From: CAWIOX01 sp963837775
GTDB lineage: Bacteria > Pseudomonadota > Gammaproteobacteria > Burkholderiales > Burkholderiaceae_D
Assembly (NCBI GenBank): GCA_963837775.1
Contig: CAWIOX010000029.1
Coordinates: 525,960 to 589,959 of the forward strand
Length of the DNA stretch: 64,000 nucleotides
Direction of reading: 5' to 3'
Below, one piece after another: positions 35,515 to 43,720 of the stretch; positions within the stretch are counted from its first letter, which is position 1, and each line of letters starts with the position of its first letter. The notes below the pieces were generated by a model, which was given only the letters and a program-made list of their open reading frames with translations, made no database searches and was not told the DNA's origin. Both the position numbers and the translations under genes were made by a program.

Positions 35515-37680
35515 TCAGGAAATTTCATCAATATTTAATTTGTGATTTGCACGTAGGAGTGCCGATATATCCAATATCAAAGAAACTCCACCATCCCCTA
35601 ATATTGTAGCTCCAGAAATTCCAGCGACTTTTCGATAATTAGATTCTAGATTTTTAACTACAATCTGTTGTTGCCCCACTAAATCATCAACAAATAAGCC
35701 GGCTTTTTTCCCATCAGCCTCAAGAATTACAACTATACCTAATGCTGGATCAGTAAAAATTGGCTCTATAGAAAACATTTGATACAAAGAAATTAGAGGC
35801 AAATATTCACCTCGAACTTTTACAACGCGACCTTGCCCACTTATCTCTTTAATATCTGCATGAGTTGGCTGTAATGATTCGACAACAAAACTTAAGGGAA
35901 GAATATAAATTTCACCCCCAACTCTTATAGACATTCCATCTAAAATTGCTAGAGTGAGAGGCAAGGAAATGGTAATTGTGGTTCCAAAACCTTTAGCCGA
36001 ACGTATATCTACCGAACCACCCATGCTTGAAATATTGCGTTTAACCACATCCATCCCAACCCCCCGCCCGGAAACATCAGTTACAACTTCGGCCGTGGAG
36101 AAACCTGGTGCAAATATAAGTTGCCAGACATCCCCGTCGGGCATGTCTTCATAAACTGGTAAACCTTGCGATTTCGCCTTTGCTAGAATTCTTTCTCGAT
36201 TTAGTCCCGCCCCATCATCACTCACTTCAATAACAATATTACCTCCTTGATGCCCAGCAGAAAGAAATAGCTTGCCGACTTCACTCTTACCGGCTGCACT
36301 ACGAACTTCAGGCATTTCAACACCATGGTCAATACTATTGCGTACAAGATGTGTCAGAGGATCAACAATTCTCTCAATCAATCCCTTATCCAACTCGGTA
36401 GCGGCTCCATGCGTTATAAACTCTACTTTTTTCCCTAATTTCCCTGCAAGGTCACGCACCATTCTTGGAAAACGCGAAAACACATAATCCATAGGCATCA
36501 TCCGAATTGACATGACAGCCTCTTGCAAATCTCGTGTATTGCGAGTTAGCTGACTTACACTATTCAACAATCGCTCATGCGCCATTGGATCAAGTAAATC
36601 TGTGCGCTGCTCTATCATTGCTTGAGTAATAACCAGTTCACCGACCAGATTAATTAATTGATCCACTTTTTCTATGCTGACGCGTATTGAAGTAGATTCC
36701 TGGTTAATATGAGACCGATCAGTTTCTCGCTGGATACCTGCAGCTTTCACCTCAAATTTATGATGATTTTGTTCATGGGTAGTATCTATTGGCTGCTCAA
36801 GGTAATTGGCAGGAGATGTATCTGTCAAATATGAGTTATTTTTTTCATCGGTATTTAACGGCACAAAAGGAGCGAAAAAACCATATCCTAGCCCTGCCTC
36901 TGACACAGCTAGCGTTGGCGGATTGATTGGCTCAAAAAAGCCATAGCCAAGCCCCGCCTCAGACTGTGTAGACGGCAACAAAGGATTATTTTCTAATTCT
37001 GAAACTATCTGATTAGTTTCATCAACGATAAGCACGTCTTCAGGATCAAAAATAAATGAACAAATAGAAACTATTTTTTCCACGCTTTCCAATGTAGAAA
37101 GCAAGAAAGCATTACCAATATCTTTCTCTTGTTTTTTTTCAATAGTGCCTAGCAGGCCTAACTCAGCGGCCAATGCCGACAAATCTTGGTCAGTGCACGT
37201 GGGCAACTCAATACGAAAAGTATGTACTTTATCCACATCCGGCACCAGAAATGATTTTTGCTTTGCCTCTTTGATTACCACTGCCTGATATTTTTGATTG
37301 GAAAGTGAGGCTAGTTTTTTTTTAATATCAGATACTGCATTCTGATCTACGAACGCACCACTACGATGGCCATCCAGTAACATCTTCAAGACATCCTTAG
37401 ATAATAAAAAGGTATCCACGTGTTCAGATGTCAGTGCCATTTCACCTTTTCGAATCTTATCAAGCAAAGATTCAAGCACATGCGTGACTTCAGTGATGTC
37501 AGAAAAACCAAATGTTGACGCCCCTCCCTTGATAGAATGCGCAGCACGAAATATTGCATTCAAATCTTCTTCATCTGGATTTGCAACGTCTACAGCCAGA
37601 AGCAGCCTTTCCTTTTCTGCGAGTAATTCTTCTGTCTCGTCAAAAAAAACCTGAAAAAACTGGCTCATTTCAATGGTCAT
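35515..37680 (-). CDS. cheA: Chemotaxis histidine kinase CheA (left copy)
   Basis: CheA is the receptor-coupled kinase that phosphorylates CheY and CheB. The 721-residue protein has the P1 domain with His48 in RAAHSIKGGASTFG, a long linker/P2 region, the P3 dimer helices, P4 with LTHLVRNSIDHGVE and DVSGRGVGMDVVKRN, and a CheW-like P5 domain with RVGGEIYILPLSFVVES. The linker carries two copies of SEAGLGYGFF twenty residues apart. This copy is complete; the 3' part (35515 to about 36154) is outside the inverted-repeat overlap visible here. Confidence 0.96.
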   Translation of the reverse strand: MTIEMSQFFQVFFDETEELLAEKERLLLAVDVANPDEEDLNAIFRAAHSIKGGASTFGFSDITEVTHVLESLLDKIRKGEMALTSEHVDTFLLSKDVLKMLLDGHRSGAFVDQNAVSDIKKKLASLSNQKYQAVVIKEAKQKSFLVPDVDKVHTFRIELPTCTDQDLSALAAELGLLGTIEKKQEKDIGNAFLLSTLESVEKIVSICSFIFDPEDVLIVDETNQIVSELENNPLLPSTQSEAGLGYGFFEPINPPTLAVSEAGLGYGFFAPFVPLNTDEKNNSYLTDTSPANYLEQPIDTTHEQNHHKFEVKAAGIQRETDRSHINQESTSIRVSIEKVDQLINLVGELVITQAMIEQRTDLLDPMAHERLLNSVSQLTRNTRDLQEAVMSIRMMPMDYVFSRFPRMVRDLAGKLGKKVEFITHGAATELDKGLIERIVDPLTHLVRNSIDHGVEMPEVRSAAGKSEVGKLFLSAGHQGGNIVIEVSDDGAGLNRERILAKAKSQGLPVYEDMPDGDVWQLIFAPGFSTAEVVTDVSGRGVGMDVVKRNISSMGGSVDIRSAKGFGTTITISLPLTLAILDGMSIRVGGEIYILPLSFVVESLQPTHADIKEISGQGRVVKVRGEYLPLISLYQMFSIEPIFTDPALGIVVILEADGKKAGLFVDDLVGQQQIVVKNLESNYRKVAGISGATILGDGGVSLILDISALLRANHKLNIDEIS
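36873..36962 (-). repeat. Direct repeat in the CheA linker (SEAGLGYGFF twice)
   Basis: Two 30-bp units at 36873-36902 and 36933-36962, 60 bp apart, each encode SEAGLGYGFF followed by a proline-containing spacer. The nucleotide sequences differ at several synonymous positions, so the repeat is not a recent slippage. It sits between P1/P2 and P3. Confidence 0.8.
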
Positions 37681-37730
37681 TATCAGACTCCGTTTTCCGC
37701 ATTACTTCATTACACAGCGGCAAATTCGCG

Positions 37731-38096
37731 CTAGCCAATCACTTTCTTTACAACCTCTATCAGACGTTGCGGATCAAATGGTTTTACAAGCCATCCATTT
37801 GCACCTGCAGCTCTACCCATTGACTTCATTTCATCGCTGGATTCAGTTGTCAGCATGAGGATCGGCACCTTCTGATAACCGCTTAACTCTCGTAAAGCTT
37901 TTATCAACGCCAAGCCATCCATTCTTGGCATGTTTTGATCGGTAAGTACAAGATCAACAGTTTGTTTTTTTGCCTTATCCAAACCATCACAACCATCAAC
38001 AGCCTCGATCACCTGATAGCCGGCAGCCTTCAGGCTGAATGCCACCATCTGCCTTAATGAACTGGAATCATCTACTGCAAGTATCGTTTTCGTCAT
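37731..38096 (-). CDS. cheY: CheY-type response regulator upstream of cheA (left copy)
   Basis: A 121-residue receiver domain from ATG 38096 with cggagc upstream. It has VDDSSSLRQM, the phosphoacceptor Asp in LVLTDQNMPRMDGLAL, MLTTESS and VKPFDP. This CheY-like gene directly before cheA is a common arrangement beside the motor-binding CheY and may act as a phosphate sink or partner of the CheZ-like neighbour. Its role is inferred. Confidence 0.92.
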   Translation of the reverse strand: MTKTILAVDDSSSLRQMVAFSLKAAGYQVIEAVDGCDGLDKAKKQTVDLVLTDQNMPRMDGLALIKALRELSGYQKVPILMLTTESSDEMKSMGRAAGANGWLVKPFDPQRLIEVVKKVIG

Positions 38097-38162
38097 ATTT
38101 GCTCCGATTGATTTTTTTCGCAATTTGGCAATAAATACCACACTTAAAACTGTTGGCACCCA

Positions 38163-38711
38163 TCAAAATAAATCAATGCCTCCGCTCTCCATATGATTTT
38201 GATTAACCACCTTACGCAATACTTCTTCAAGCGCAACGCTCTGATCTGCAAGTGCCATATTAATACTGGAAAGCGCTGTGAATATCTCGTCAGTATTACT
38301 TTCAAACTGCATATCTGCGCCTCGAGATCCCAGAGCACCAAGCACATTTCTTAATCCAGCCACGCGTTTGGTTATTCTTCCTATTAACTGGTTTGTCATA
38401 TCCTGAAATTGCAAGCTCGTGACAATTTCATTAACGTGCTGGCCAATCTCAACATGAATCTCTTTTAATTGTTTAACACTCTCCGGCGTCGGAACAACTC
38501 CTGAAAGAAGTAAATCAATTGTTTCCTGCTGTGTGCAAACCGCCTGATGAATTGCCATAAAACTTGCAGCAAGCTTTTCTATTGCATCCCCCAGCAAGAC
38601 TGCCGTTTGGACCAAGTCAAACTCGGCCTCCAAAAGATGTTGACTACCGTGATTGGAAACGCCTGATAACAAACGCTTAACTTCAGGTGCCAACATTTTT
38701 TTTCTATTCAT
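38163..38711 (-). CDS. CheZ-like protein, probable CheY-P phosphatase (left copy)
   Basis: A 182-residue helical protein starting at ATG 38711 (ggag at good spacing). The central segment LQFQDMTNQLIGRI matches the CheZ catalytic helix pattern: Asp104 and Gln108 have the D-x-x-x-Q spacing of CheZ Asp143/Gln147, and the FQD context is shared. The C-terminus ends in an acidic-hydrophobic tail, GGIDLF, reminiscent of the CheZ CheY-binding tail. It is shorter than E. coli CheZ (214). It lies between motB and cheY. Similarity is by motif only; name left open. Confidence 0.7.
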   Translation of the reverse strand: MNRKKMLAPEVKRLLSGVSNHGSQHLLEAEFDLVQTAVLLGDAIEKLAASFMAIHQAVCTQQETIDLLLSGVVPTPESVKQLKEIHVEIGQHVNEIVTSLQFQDMTNQLIGRITKRVAGLRNVLGALGSRGADMQFESNTDEIFTALSSINMALADQSVALEEVLRKVVNQNHMESGGIDLF

Positions 38712-38763
38712 GCGATCTCCAGTTGCCAACCAAGTCAGACTGAAAACAAAAAATTATCATCTA

Positions 38764-39694
38764 TTACTTAGCAATTTTCCCAACCACCTCTTTTGGTGTG
38801 TCCATTACATTTGACACTTCAATCGTCCCACCATCCTTCGCTGCAGTTTCTTCAGCTTTTTTATTCATGACAATGACACTGATACGCCTGTTAATGGGAT
38901 TAAGAGAGTCCTCTTTATCAAAAAGCACAGCGGAAGAGAGGCCGACAACTCGCAATACTTTTTCCTCACGCATTCCTCCAGCAATTAGTTCACGACGAGA
39001 AGCATTCGCACGATCAGCAGAAAGCTCCCAATTACTATAACCTTTCTGCCCACTGGTGAAAGGTGCAGAATCAGTGTGCCCAGAAAGACTAATCTTGTTC
39101 GGCACCTCATTTAATACATAGCCAATTTCGTGAAGAATTTCTTTTGTATACGGCTGAAGATTTGCGCTAGCCATGGCAAACATCGGTCGGTTTAACTCAT
39201 CAACAATCTGAATGCGCAACCCTTCAGTTGTAATGTCTAGCAATAATTGCTTTTTGAATTGTTTAAGCGTCGGGTTCGCCTCTATCGCATCTTCGATACG
39301 TCCTTTCAACACGCTTAAGCGCTCAGCCTCGGCACGCTCCAAGGCCATTTGTGCCGCTTTGAGATCGTAGGTTTTTTTCTGCGGAGGATCTATCGCCCTT
39401 CTTGATCTGACCATCCTTCCGGGTCAGATCCCCCCCCCTGCCCTTGATTACACTTGAACTATCACCACTTCCCGACCCGCCTCCCATTGCCACTTTCAAT
39501 GGCGTCTGAAAATATTCAGCAATACCGCTAAGATCACCTTTGGCTGTCGAACCCAACAACCACATCAGCAAAAAGAAAGCCATCATCGCGGTAACAAAAT
39601 CGGCATAGGCGATTTTCCAGGCTCCCCCATGATGACCACCTGCAGTTTTTTTAATCCGCTTTACAATTATCGGACGCGGTGCATCATCAGCCAT
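38764..39694 (-). CDS. motB: Stator B-subunit MotB, frameshifted (left copy)
   Basis: MotB anchors the primary stator to peptidoglycan. The N-terminus starts at 39694 with VKRIKKTAGGHHGGAWKIAY and the channel helix DFVTAMMAFFLLMWLLGS (the first Asp is the proton carrier). The C-terminal OmpA-like domain (ISLSGHTDSAPFTSGQKGY, then NWELSADRANASRRELIAGG) is in another frame. The total of 931 bp is one base off; the shift lies near 39375-39390 beside homopolymers in the linker. The mirrored copy has the same break. Confidence 0.9.
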
Positions 39695-39717
39695 ATCGTT
39701 TCCTGAAACTTGCTTGT

Positions 39718-40578
39718 TTATTTTGATTTAGCCTGCTTTACATGATCTTCCAGCTCACTGAAAGTTGGACGTTCAGTTGAGAACAATACCTTCCTCCCGA
39801 ACTCAACCGCCAGCGCTGGCGCATAGCCATTCAGACTGGCCAGCAACGTCACTTTGACACACTGAAACATCTTGGAGGATTCATGCAATTTCTGTTCAAG
39901 CAAACTTGCGAGCGGACCGACAAAACCATAGGCAAGCAAAATCCCGAGAAAAGTCCCTACCAGCGCATGGGCAATCAGAATACCTAATTCAGCCGGGGGG
40001 ATACCGACCGATTCCATAGTGTGAACCACACCCATCACCGCTGCCACAATACCGAATGCAGGCAAACCATCGCCCAGCTTGGCGATAACATGTGCTGGCA
40101 CTTCACCTTCATGGTGATGTGTTTCGATCTCGTTATCCATGAGGTTCTCGATTTGGAATGCATCCATGTTTCCAGATACCATCAACCGCAGATAATCGGT
40201 CATGAATTCGACGATATGATGATCTGCAAGCACCCCTGGATACTTGCTGAATATCGGACTTTCTTCCGGCTTCTCGACATCCCCCTCAATCGACATCAGT
40301 CCCTCTTTTCGAACCTTGCTCAACAATTCGAATAGCAGGGACATCAACTCCATATACAAGGCTTTTGTATAACGGGAACCTTTGAAAAGACTGGGCAAGG
40401 CATGCATGGTTGCCTTGATCGATTTATTATTATTACCGACCAATAATGCCCCCAGGGCGGCGCCACCAATCATCAAGAGTTCAAGTGGCTGAAAAAGTAC
40501 CGCCAAATGGCCGCCTGCCATTGCGAAGCCACCAAAAACGGAAGCCATTACAATGATGTAACCCAGAATAACTAACAC
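39718..40578 (-). CDS. motA: Stator A-subunit MotA (left copy)
   Basis: MotA forms the pentameric ring of the stator. I start it at GTG 40578 (286 residues), which has aggag upstream and gives the family start MLVILGYIIVMASVFGGF; the frame stays open 46 codons further without homology-like text. Four membrane helices, the cytoplasmic loop with SPIFSKYPGVLADHH and the C-terminal pair AFGIVAAVMGVVHTME and LVGTFLGILLAYGFVGPLAS are visible. It heads the motA-motB-cheZ-like-cheY-cheA run. Confidence 0.95.
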   Translation of the reverse strand: MLVILGYIIVMASVFGGFAMAGGHLAVLFQPLELLMIGGAALGALLVGNNNKSIKATMHALPSLFKGSRYTKALYMELMSLLFELLSKVRKEGLMSIEGDVEKPEESPIFSKYPGVLADHHIVEFMTDYLRLMVSGNMDAFQIENLMDNEIETHHHEGEVPAHVIAKLGDGLPAFGIVAAVMGVVHTMESVGIPPAELGILIAHALVGTFLGILLAYGFVGPLASLLEQKLHESSKMFQCVKVTLLASLNGYAPALAVEFGRKVLFSTERPTFSELEDHVKQAKSK

Positions 40579-40791
40579 GCGAGCAAGCTCCTGTTGTAAG
40601 TGAGGAGTGCCGACACCACAATAAACTTGTCGGCTATTTCCGTAAAGTACTAATTTTACCCAGTTGTTTCGAACACAAACAGCAGAATAAATACTATAAA
40701 GGCCGTCTTGACTCAAATTACGGTCAAAAGCATCTTAACTTGAGGCAATATTGGCTGCCGAAGTATATTCTCAGGCTCTGCAATGTCGCAA

Positions 40792-41601
40792 CTACAGATA
40801 CCAACCGTAGAGACTGCGGCCGCCGGATACTTGACTAGTGATGAAATCAGGTGAGGTACCGGGTATTGAAAATTCATAACTCAACAACAATGTGCCATGC
40901 CGCATCTCGATGGCCGCTTTTTCCCATAGGGATGGCATTGCGGCAGGTGATAAATAGGCAAATATCACGTCATAATCCGCAAAATTCAGCCGCTCGTAAT
41001 CACCCAGCATGAAATGGACTCGGCTGTGTCTGAGCCATCCGTTGAACTGACTGATTAACCAAGGCAATGGCGCCACTTCAATCCCTTCGAATGCGCTTTC
41101 CGGCAGTCGTGCCGAAAGGTTCAGAACCAAGCCGCCCAAGCCGCTACCAATATCAATAAAGCGGATAGGCCCCCCCTTCGGCAAAGCATTAGCCACTGCA
41201 TCCCAGGCGATTCGACCCGATGGGAAAAAAGGCACTTGCGTACGGAATGTACTCCAGTAAAGAGCGACGAAGAAAACAAAGGCAATCAGGAAAATTTGCG
41301 GCGGGAAGTGTAGAGAAAGCATCATCACAGACGCCAACGGAAATAGAAACTGGATATACAGCCACCAAATCGCAAGGCGCCGCCAGCGAGACATAATTGC
41401 AGCGATCGCGCCCTGCATCAGCGCCGCCAGCACCCCCCCTGTAGTTACTTGAGCTGTTACCGCAATTGACGTCAGAAGTACGAACGTCACCAGGAAAGCA
41501 GCGCACTGAATCAGCAGGGCCTGAATCGCAGGTTTTTGGAGCAGAGATTTTGTGTTTTGCACATCCGATTGAGCGCATTCATTCTTATTCAAACACAACA
41601 T
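40792..41601 (-). CDS. Membrane-anchored class I methyltransferase (left copy)
   Basis: A 269-residue protein with about four hydrophobic N-terminal segments (residues ~28-125) and a C-terminal Rossmann methyltransferase domain. Motif I is FIDIGSGLGGLVLNL, followed by the acidic FEGIEVAPLP at the end of strand 2 and FADYDVIFAYLSPAAMPSLW as motif IV. Substrate unknown. It lies between motA and a transcription terminator, and is probably unrelated to motility. Confidence 0.82.
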   Translation of the reverse strand: MLCLNKNECAQSDVQNTKSLLQKPAIQALLIQCAAFLVTFVLLTSIAVTAQVTTGGVLAALMQGAIAAIMSRWRRLAIWWLYIQFLFPLASVMMLSLHFPPQIFLIAFVFFVALYWSTFRTQVPFFPSGRIAWDAVANALPKGGPIRFIDIGSGLGGLVLNLSARLPESAFEGIEVAPLPWLISQFNGWLRHSRVHFMLGDYERLNFADYDVIFAYLSPAAMPSLWEKAAIEMRHGTLLLSYEFSIPGTSPDFITSQVSGGRSLYGWYL

Positions 41602-41626
41602 CCTTATCCGTCATGACACTAGAATC

Positions 41627-41658
41627 AAACAGCCTTCAGGGGCCACTGAAGGCTGTTT
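41627..41658. terminator. Bidirectional hairpin terminator (left copy)
   Basis: A perfect 13-bp stem (AAACAGCCTTCAG) with a 6-base loop and A/T-rich flanks on both sides. It sits 25 bp upstream of the methyltransferase start on the - strand and so probably terminates the gene formerly upstream. The mirrored copy at 58497-58528 has one stem mismatch. Confidence 0.75.
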
Positions 41659-41842
41659 GTCAGATTCGATTTATATTTTTTCTTACACATGATGCAAGTG
41701 ACGCAAGCAACAAACACGATCACTCTGGCTAACGATACTTTACGCAAGCCAAGCCATTTATGATCAATGATAACGCATCACGGCGCGGGTTCGAACCAAG
41801 GTAAGTCGAGATCACATCCTGCAATCCAATCCGGTGAAAAAA

Positions 41843-41966
41843 TTACGGATGCTGGTCATTGAATATCGTTGCTTCAGAATGCGCAAGCAACCACTGCTGC
41901 CAGTGGGGCCACCACGATCCTTCCATATTGCTCGCCGCCTCCAGCCATTCATCTGGTGAGGTGTAC
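41843..41966 (-). pseudogene. phaC: C-terminal fragment of a PHA synthase cut by IS3 (left copy)
   Basis: About 40 codons adjoining the IS end read SPDEWLEAASNMEGSWWPHW, matching the C-terminal class I PhaC signature with GSWWPxW, and end at a stop at 41843. The N-terminal part is replaced by the IS3 element. The fragment points opposite to the phaC 5' part at 43721, so the two are not simply halves of one gene split by the IS. Confidence 0.75.
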
Positions 41967-41989
41967 TGTCAATCGTGGACACTCTTGTT

Positions 41990-42838
41990 TTAAGCTGCCA
42001 GCGCTTGTTTGAAGGTTTCTGCAAATAGTGCCGGCGATATGTAGTCAAGGCGTGAGTGACGCCGCTGGCGGTTGTATAAAATCTCGATATATTCCTGGAT
42101 TGCCGCCCTTGCATTGGCACGCGTCTGATAGCGATGGTGATGCGTCAGTTCATTCTTCAGGCTGCCCCAGAAACTTTCCATCGGCGCGTTGTCATAGCAG
42201 TTGCCCTTGCGGGACATGGAAGCCTTCATGCCGAACTGGTCAAGCAGCTTGCGGTAGTCATGCGCGCAATACTGGCTACCGCGGTCGGAATGATGGATCA
42301 ATCTAGCCTGCGGACGCTTATTGCGCACGGCACGCCACAGCGCCTGCGCCGTCAAGACTTGTGTCATCCGCTCCCCCATTGCATAGCCCACGATCTCACA
42401 CGTGAACACGTCCTTGACGCCAGCCAGATAAAACCATCCTTCGCTGGTCGGGATATAGGTAATATCGACCACCCAGGCTTCGTTCGGCGCGATGGGCAAG
42501 AAGCGCTGTTCCAGCAGGTTGGGTGCCACTGGCAAGTCATGCTTCGAATTGGTCGTCGCCTTGAATCTGCGCTTCTGCTTGCACCGCAAGCCCAGCACAT
42601 GCCGCAGGCGTGCAATGCGGTCGCGGCCGGCGACAAAACCCTGTGCCGTCAGTTCCGGCTGCAATCGGCGCACGCCATAGGTTTCGCGGCTCTGCCGATG
42701 CACAGCCTTGATCGCCACCTTGAGCCGCTCGTCATCTTTCTGACGCTCCGAAGGCTTGCGCTCCAGCCATGCATAGAACCCGCTGCGCGAGACGCCAAAA
42801 ACACGACACAGCAGCGCAACCGGATAGTCGAATCGCAT
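41990..42838 (-). CDS. IS3-family transposase OrfB (left copy)
   Basis: DDE-type integrase domain, read without interruption from at least 42838; the open frame continues upstream to join orfA after frameshifting. The HTH_21-like part contains KDDERLKVAIKAVHRQSRETYG-type text. Catalytic residues lie in WVVDITYIP, IHHSDRGSQY and NAPMESFWGSLKNE. Normal length for IS3 OrfB. The mirrored copy carries extra frameshifts. Confidence 0.92.
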   Translation of the reverse strand: MRFDYPVALLCRVFGVSRSGFYAWLERKPSERQKDDERLKVAIKAVHRQSRETYGVRRLQPELTAQGFVAGRDRIARLRHVLGLRCKQKRRFKATTNSKHDLPVAPNLLEQRFLPIAPNEAWVVDITYIPTSEGWFYLAGVKDVFTCEIVGYAMGERMTQVLTAQALWRAVRNKRPQARLIHHSDRGSQYCAHDYRKLLDQFGMKASMSRKGNCYDNAPMESFWGSLKNELTHHHRYQTRANARAAIQEYIEILYNRQRRHSRLDYISPALFAETFKQALAA

Positions 42839-42843
42839 CGTTT

Positions 42844-43162
42844 TTATTTGCGCGTACCGGGCAGCGACTCCCGAGCAAAGTACGCAGCAGCTTTTTTTAT
42901 CACGTCTCGCTCCATACATGCTTCGGCGAGACTCTTGCGCAGCTTCGCCACTTCGGCTTCCAACTCCGCTACGGTGCGGCTGCCTGGTGCTGTTACTGCA
43001 GGCATGCCACGCTTTGCAGCGGCCATCCAATTGGCCAACGTGCCCTTTGGGAACCGCAAGACGTCGACCGGCTTCTTCCAGTGACAAGCCCTGCGCCAAT
43101 ATCGTCTTTACGGCTTCCTCCCGAAATTCGGGTGTGTAACTTCTTAAATTCGCTTTTGCCAT
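42844..43162 (-). CDS. IS3-family OrfA, frameshifted (left copy)
   Basis: Helix-turn-helix protein OrfA begins at ATG 43162 (aggag upstream) with ANLRSYTPEFREEAVKTILA, a typical IS3 DNA-binding start. After LAVPKG the frame shifts because of an extra G near 43048; the rest (TLANWMAAAKRG, then the leucine-zipper-like VAELEAEVAKLRKSLAEA) is in another frame. A run of seven A (42892-42898 on the - strand) near the end is a candidate site for the programmed -1 shift into orfB. The same extra G is in the mirrored copy. Confidence 0.8.
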
Positions 43163-43211
43163 GATTTCTCCTGTAGGTGAGTTTATCAAACAGGAGTGTC
43201 CGAAAAAGTCA

Positions 43212-43720
43212 GGCTACCTCATCCGTCCATTGTTGCAAACAGCTCTGCCGGATGCAATTGACATGAGTCAATTGCATCCGGCAGACACTTATCTACACTG
43301 ACGCCCCATCAGCGTGAACTCAGTTTGGCATTAATGAATAAAACTACAAGCCTGCGTCAATACTTGACCTGACACTTATCTTGGCTCCCCTCCCAGGACC
43401 GCAATAAGCTCGTGGAGATGATGCTGCCAAACGTCACCAGTCACTGGAGCGCCAATTTTTCGCGCATTAGCCTACCGACAACAGGCCAATCACATACATG
43501 CAGCGACTCCACTTTTACCGCAGTGCAATATTTATATTAAATTCACCGAAATGTTGCTATTATGCAATTCATTCAACATGGCATATCCCGCGATAAATCG
43601 TCCACGTAAAGCACAGTCAATGTTTTAAAAACCAAGTTAGGTGCCCTACACGTTTCCGACGTCTGTTACATCACTAAAATGATTAGCTCCACTCAAATGG
43701 GGCGTTTTACAAAAGGCTCA
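43212..43720. other. Noncoding leader between IS3 and phaC (left copy)
   Basis: About 500 bases with no credible frame. It contains the 18-bp inverted repeat at 43245-43284 and AT-rich DNA before phaC. I could not identify a confident promoter. Confidence 0.6.
43245..43284. repeat. Perfect 18-bp hairpin upstream of phaC (left copy)
   Basis: CTGCCGGATGCAATTGAC, a 4-base loop ATGA, and the exact complement. No T-run follows on either strand, so it is not a standard terminator. It may be the remains of a terminator, a small mobile or REP-like palindrome, or a structured leader. The mirrored copy at 56868-56907 keeps both arms. Confidence 0.7.

Larger units (their letters stand above)
41967..43211 (-). 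mobile_element. IS3-family insertion sequence (left copy)
   Basis: About 1245 bp. Imperfect terminal inverted repeats share GGACACTC and TGTTT and begin with TG. It encodes orfA and orfB with a DDE triad. The flanking bases (gtac side and ggct side) do not form an obvious 3-4 bp target duplication. One end abuts a phaC C-terminal scrap, the other a noncoding leader to a second phaC. The mirrored copy is at 56941-58188. Confidence 0.9.

Noticed and set aside
40627..40653. Possible sigma-28 promoter before motA (GCCGACAA on the - strand)
   Set aside because: The -10-like box is good, but the correctly spaced upstream element reads TTAG instead of TAAA, so support is too weak.
41785..41800. GGTTCGAACC word resembling a tRNA T-loop
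   Set aside because: No complementary T-stem, anticodon arm or acceptor stem can be built around it on either strand.
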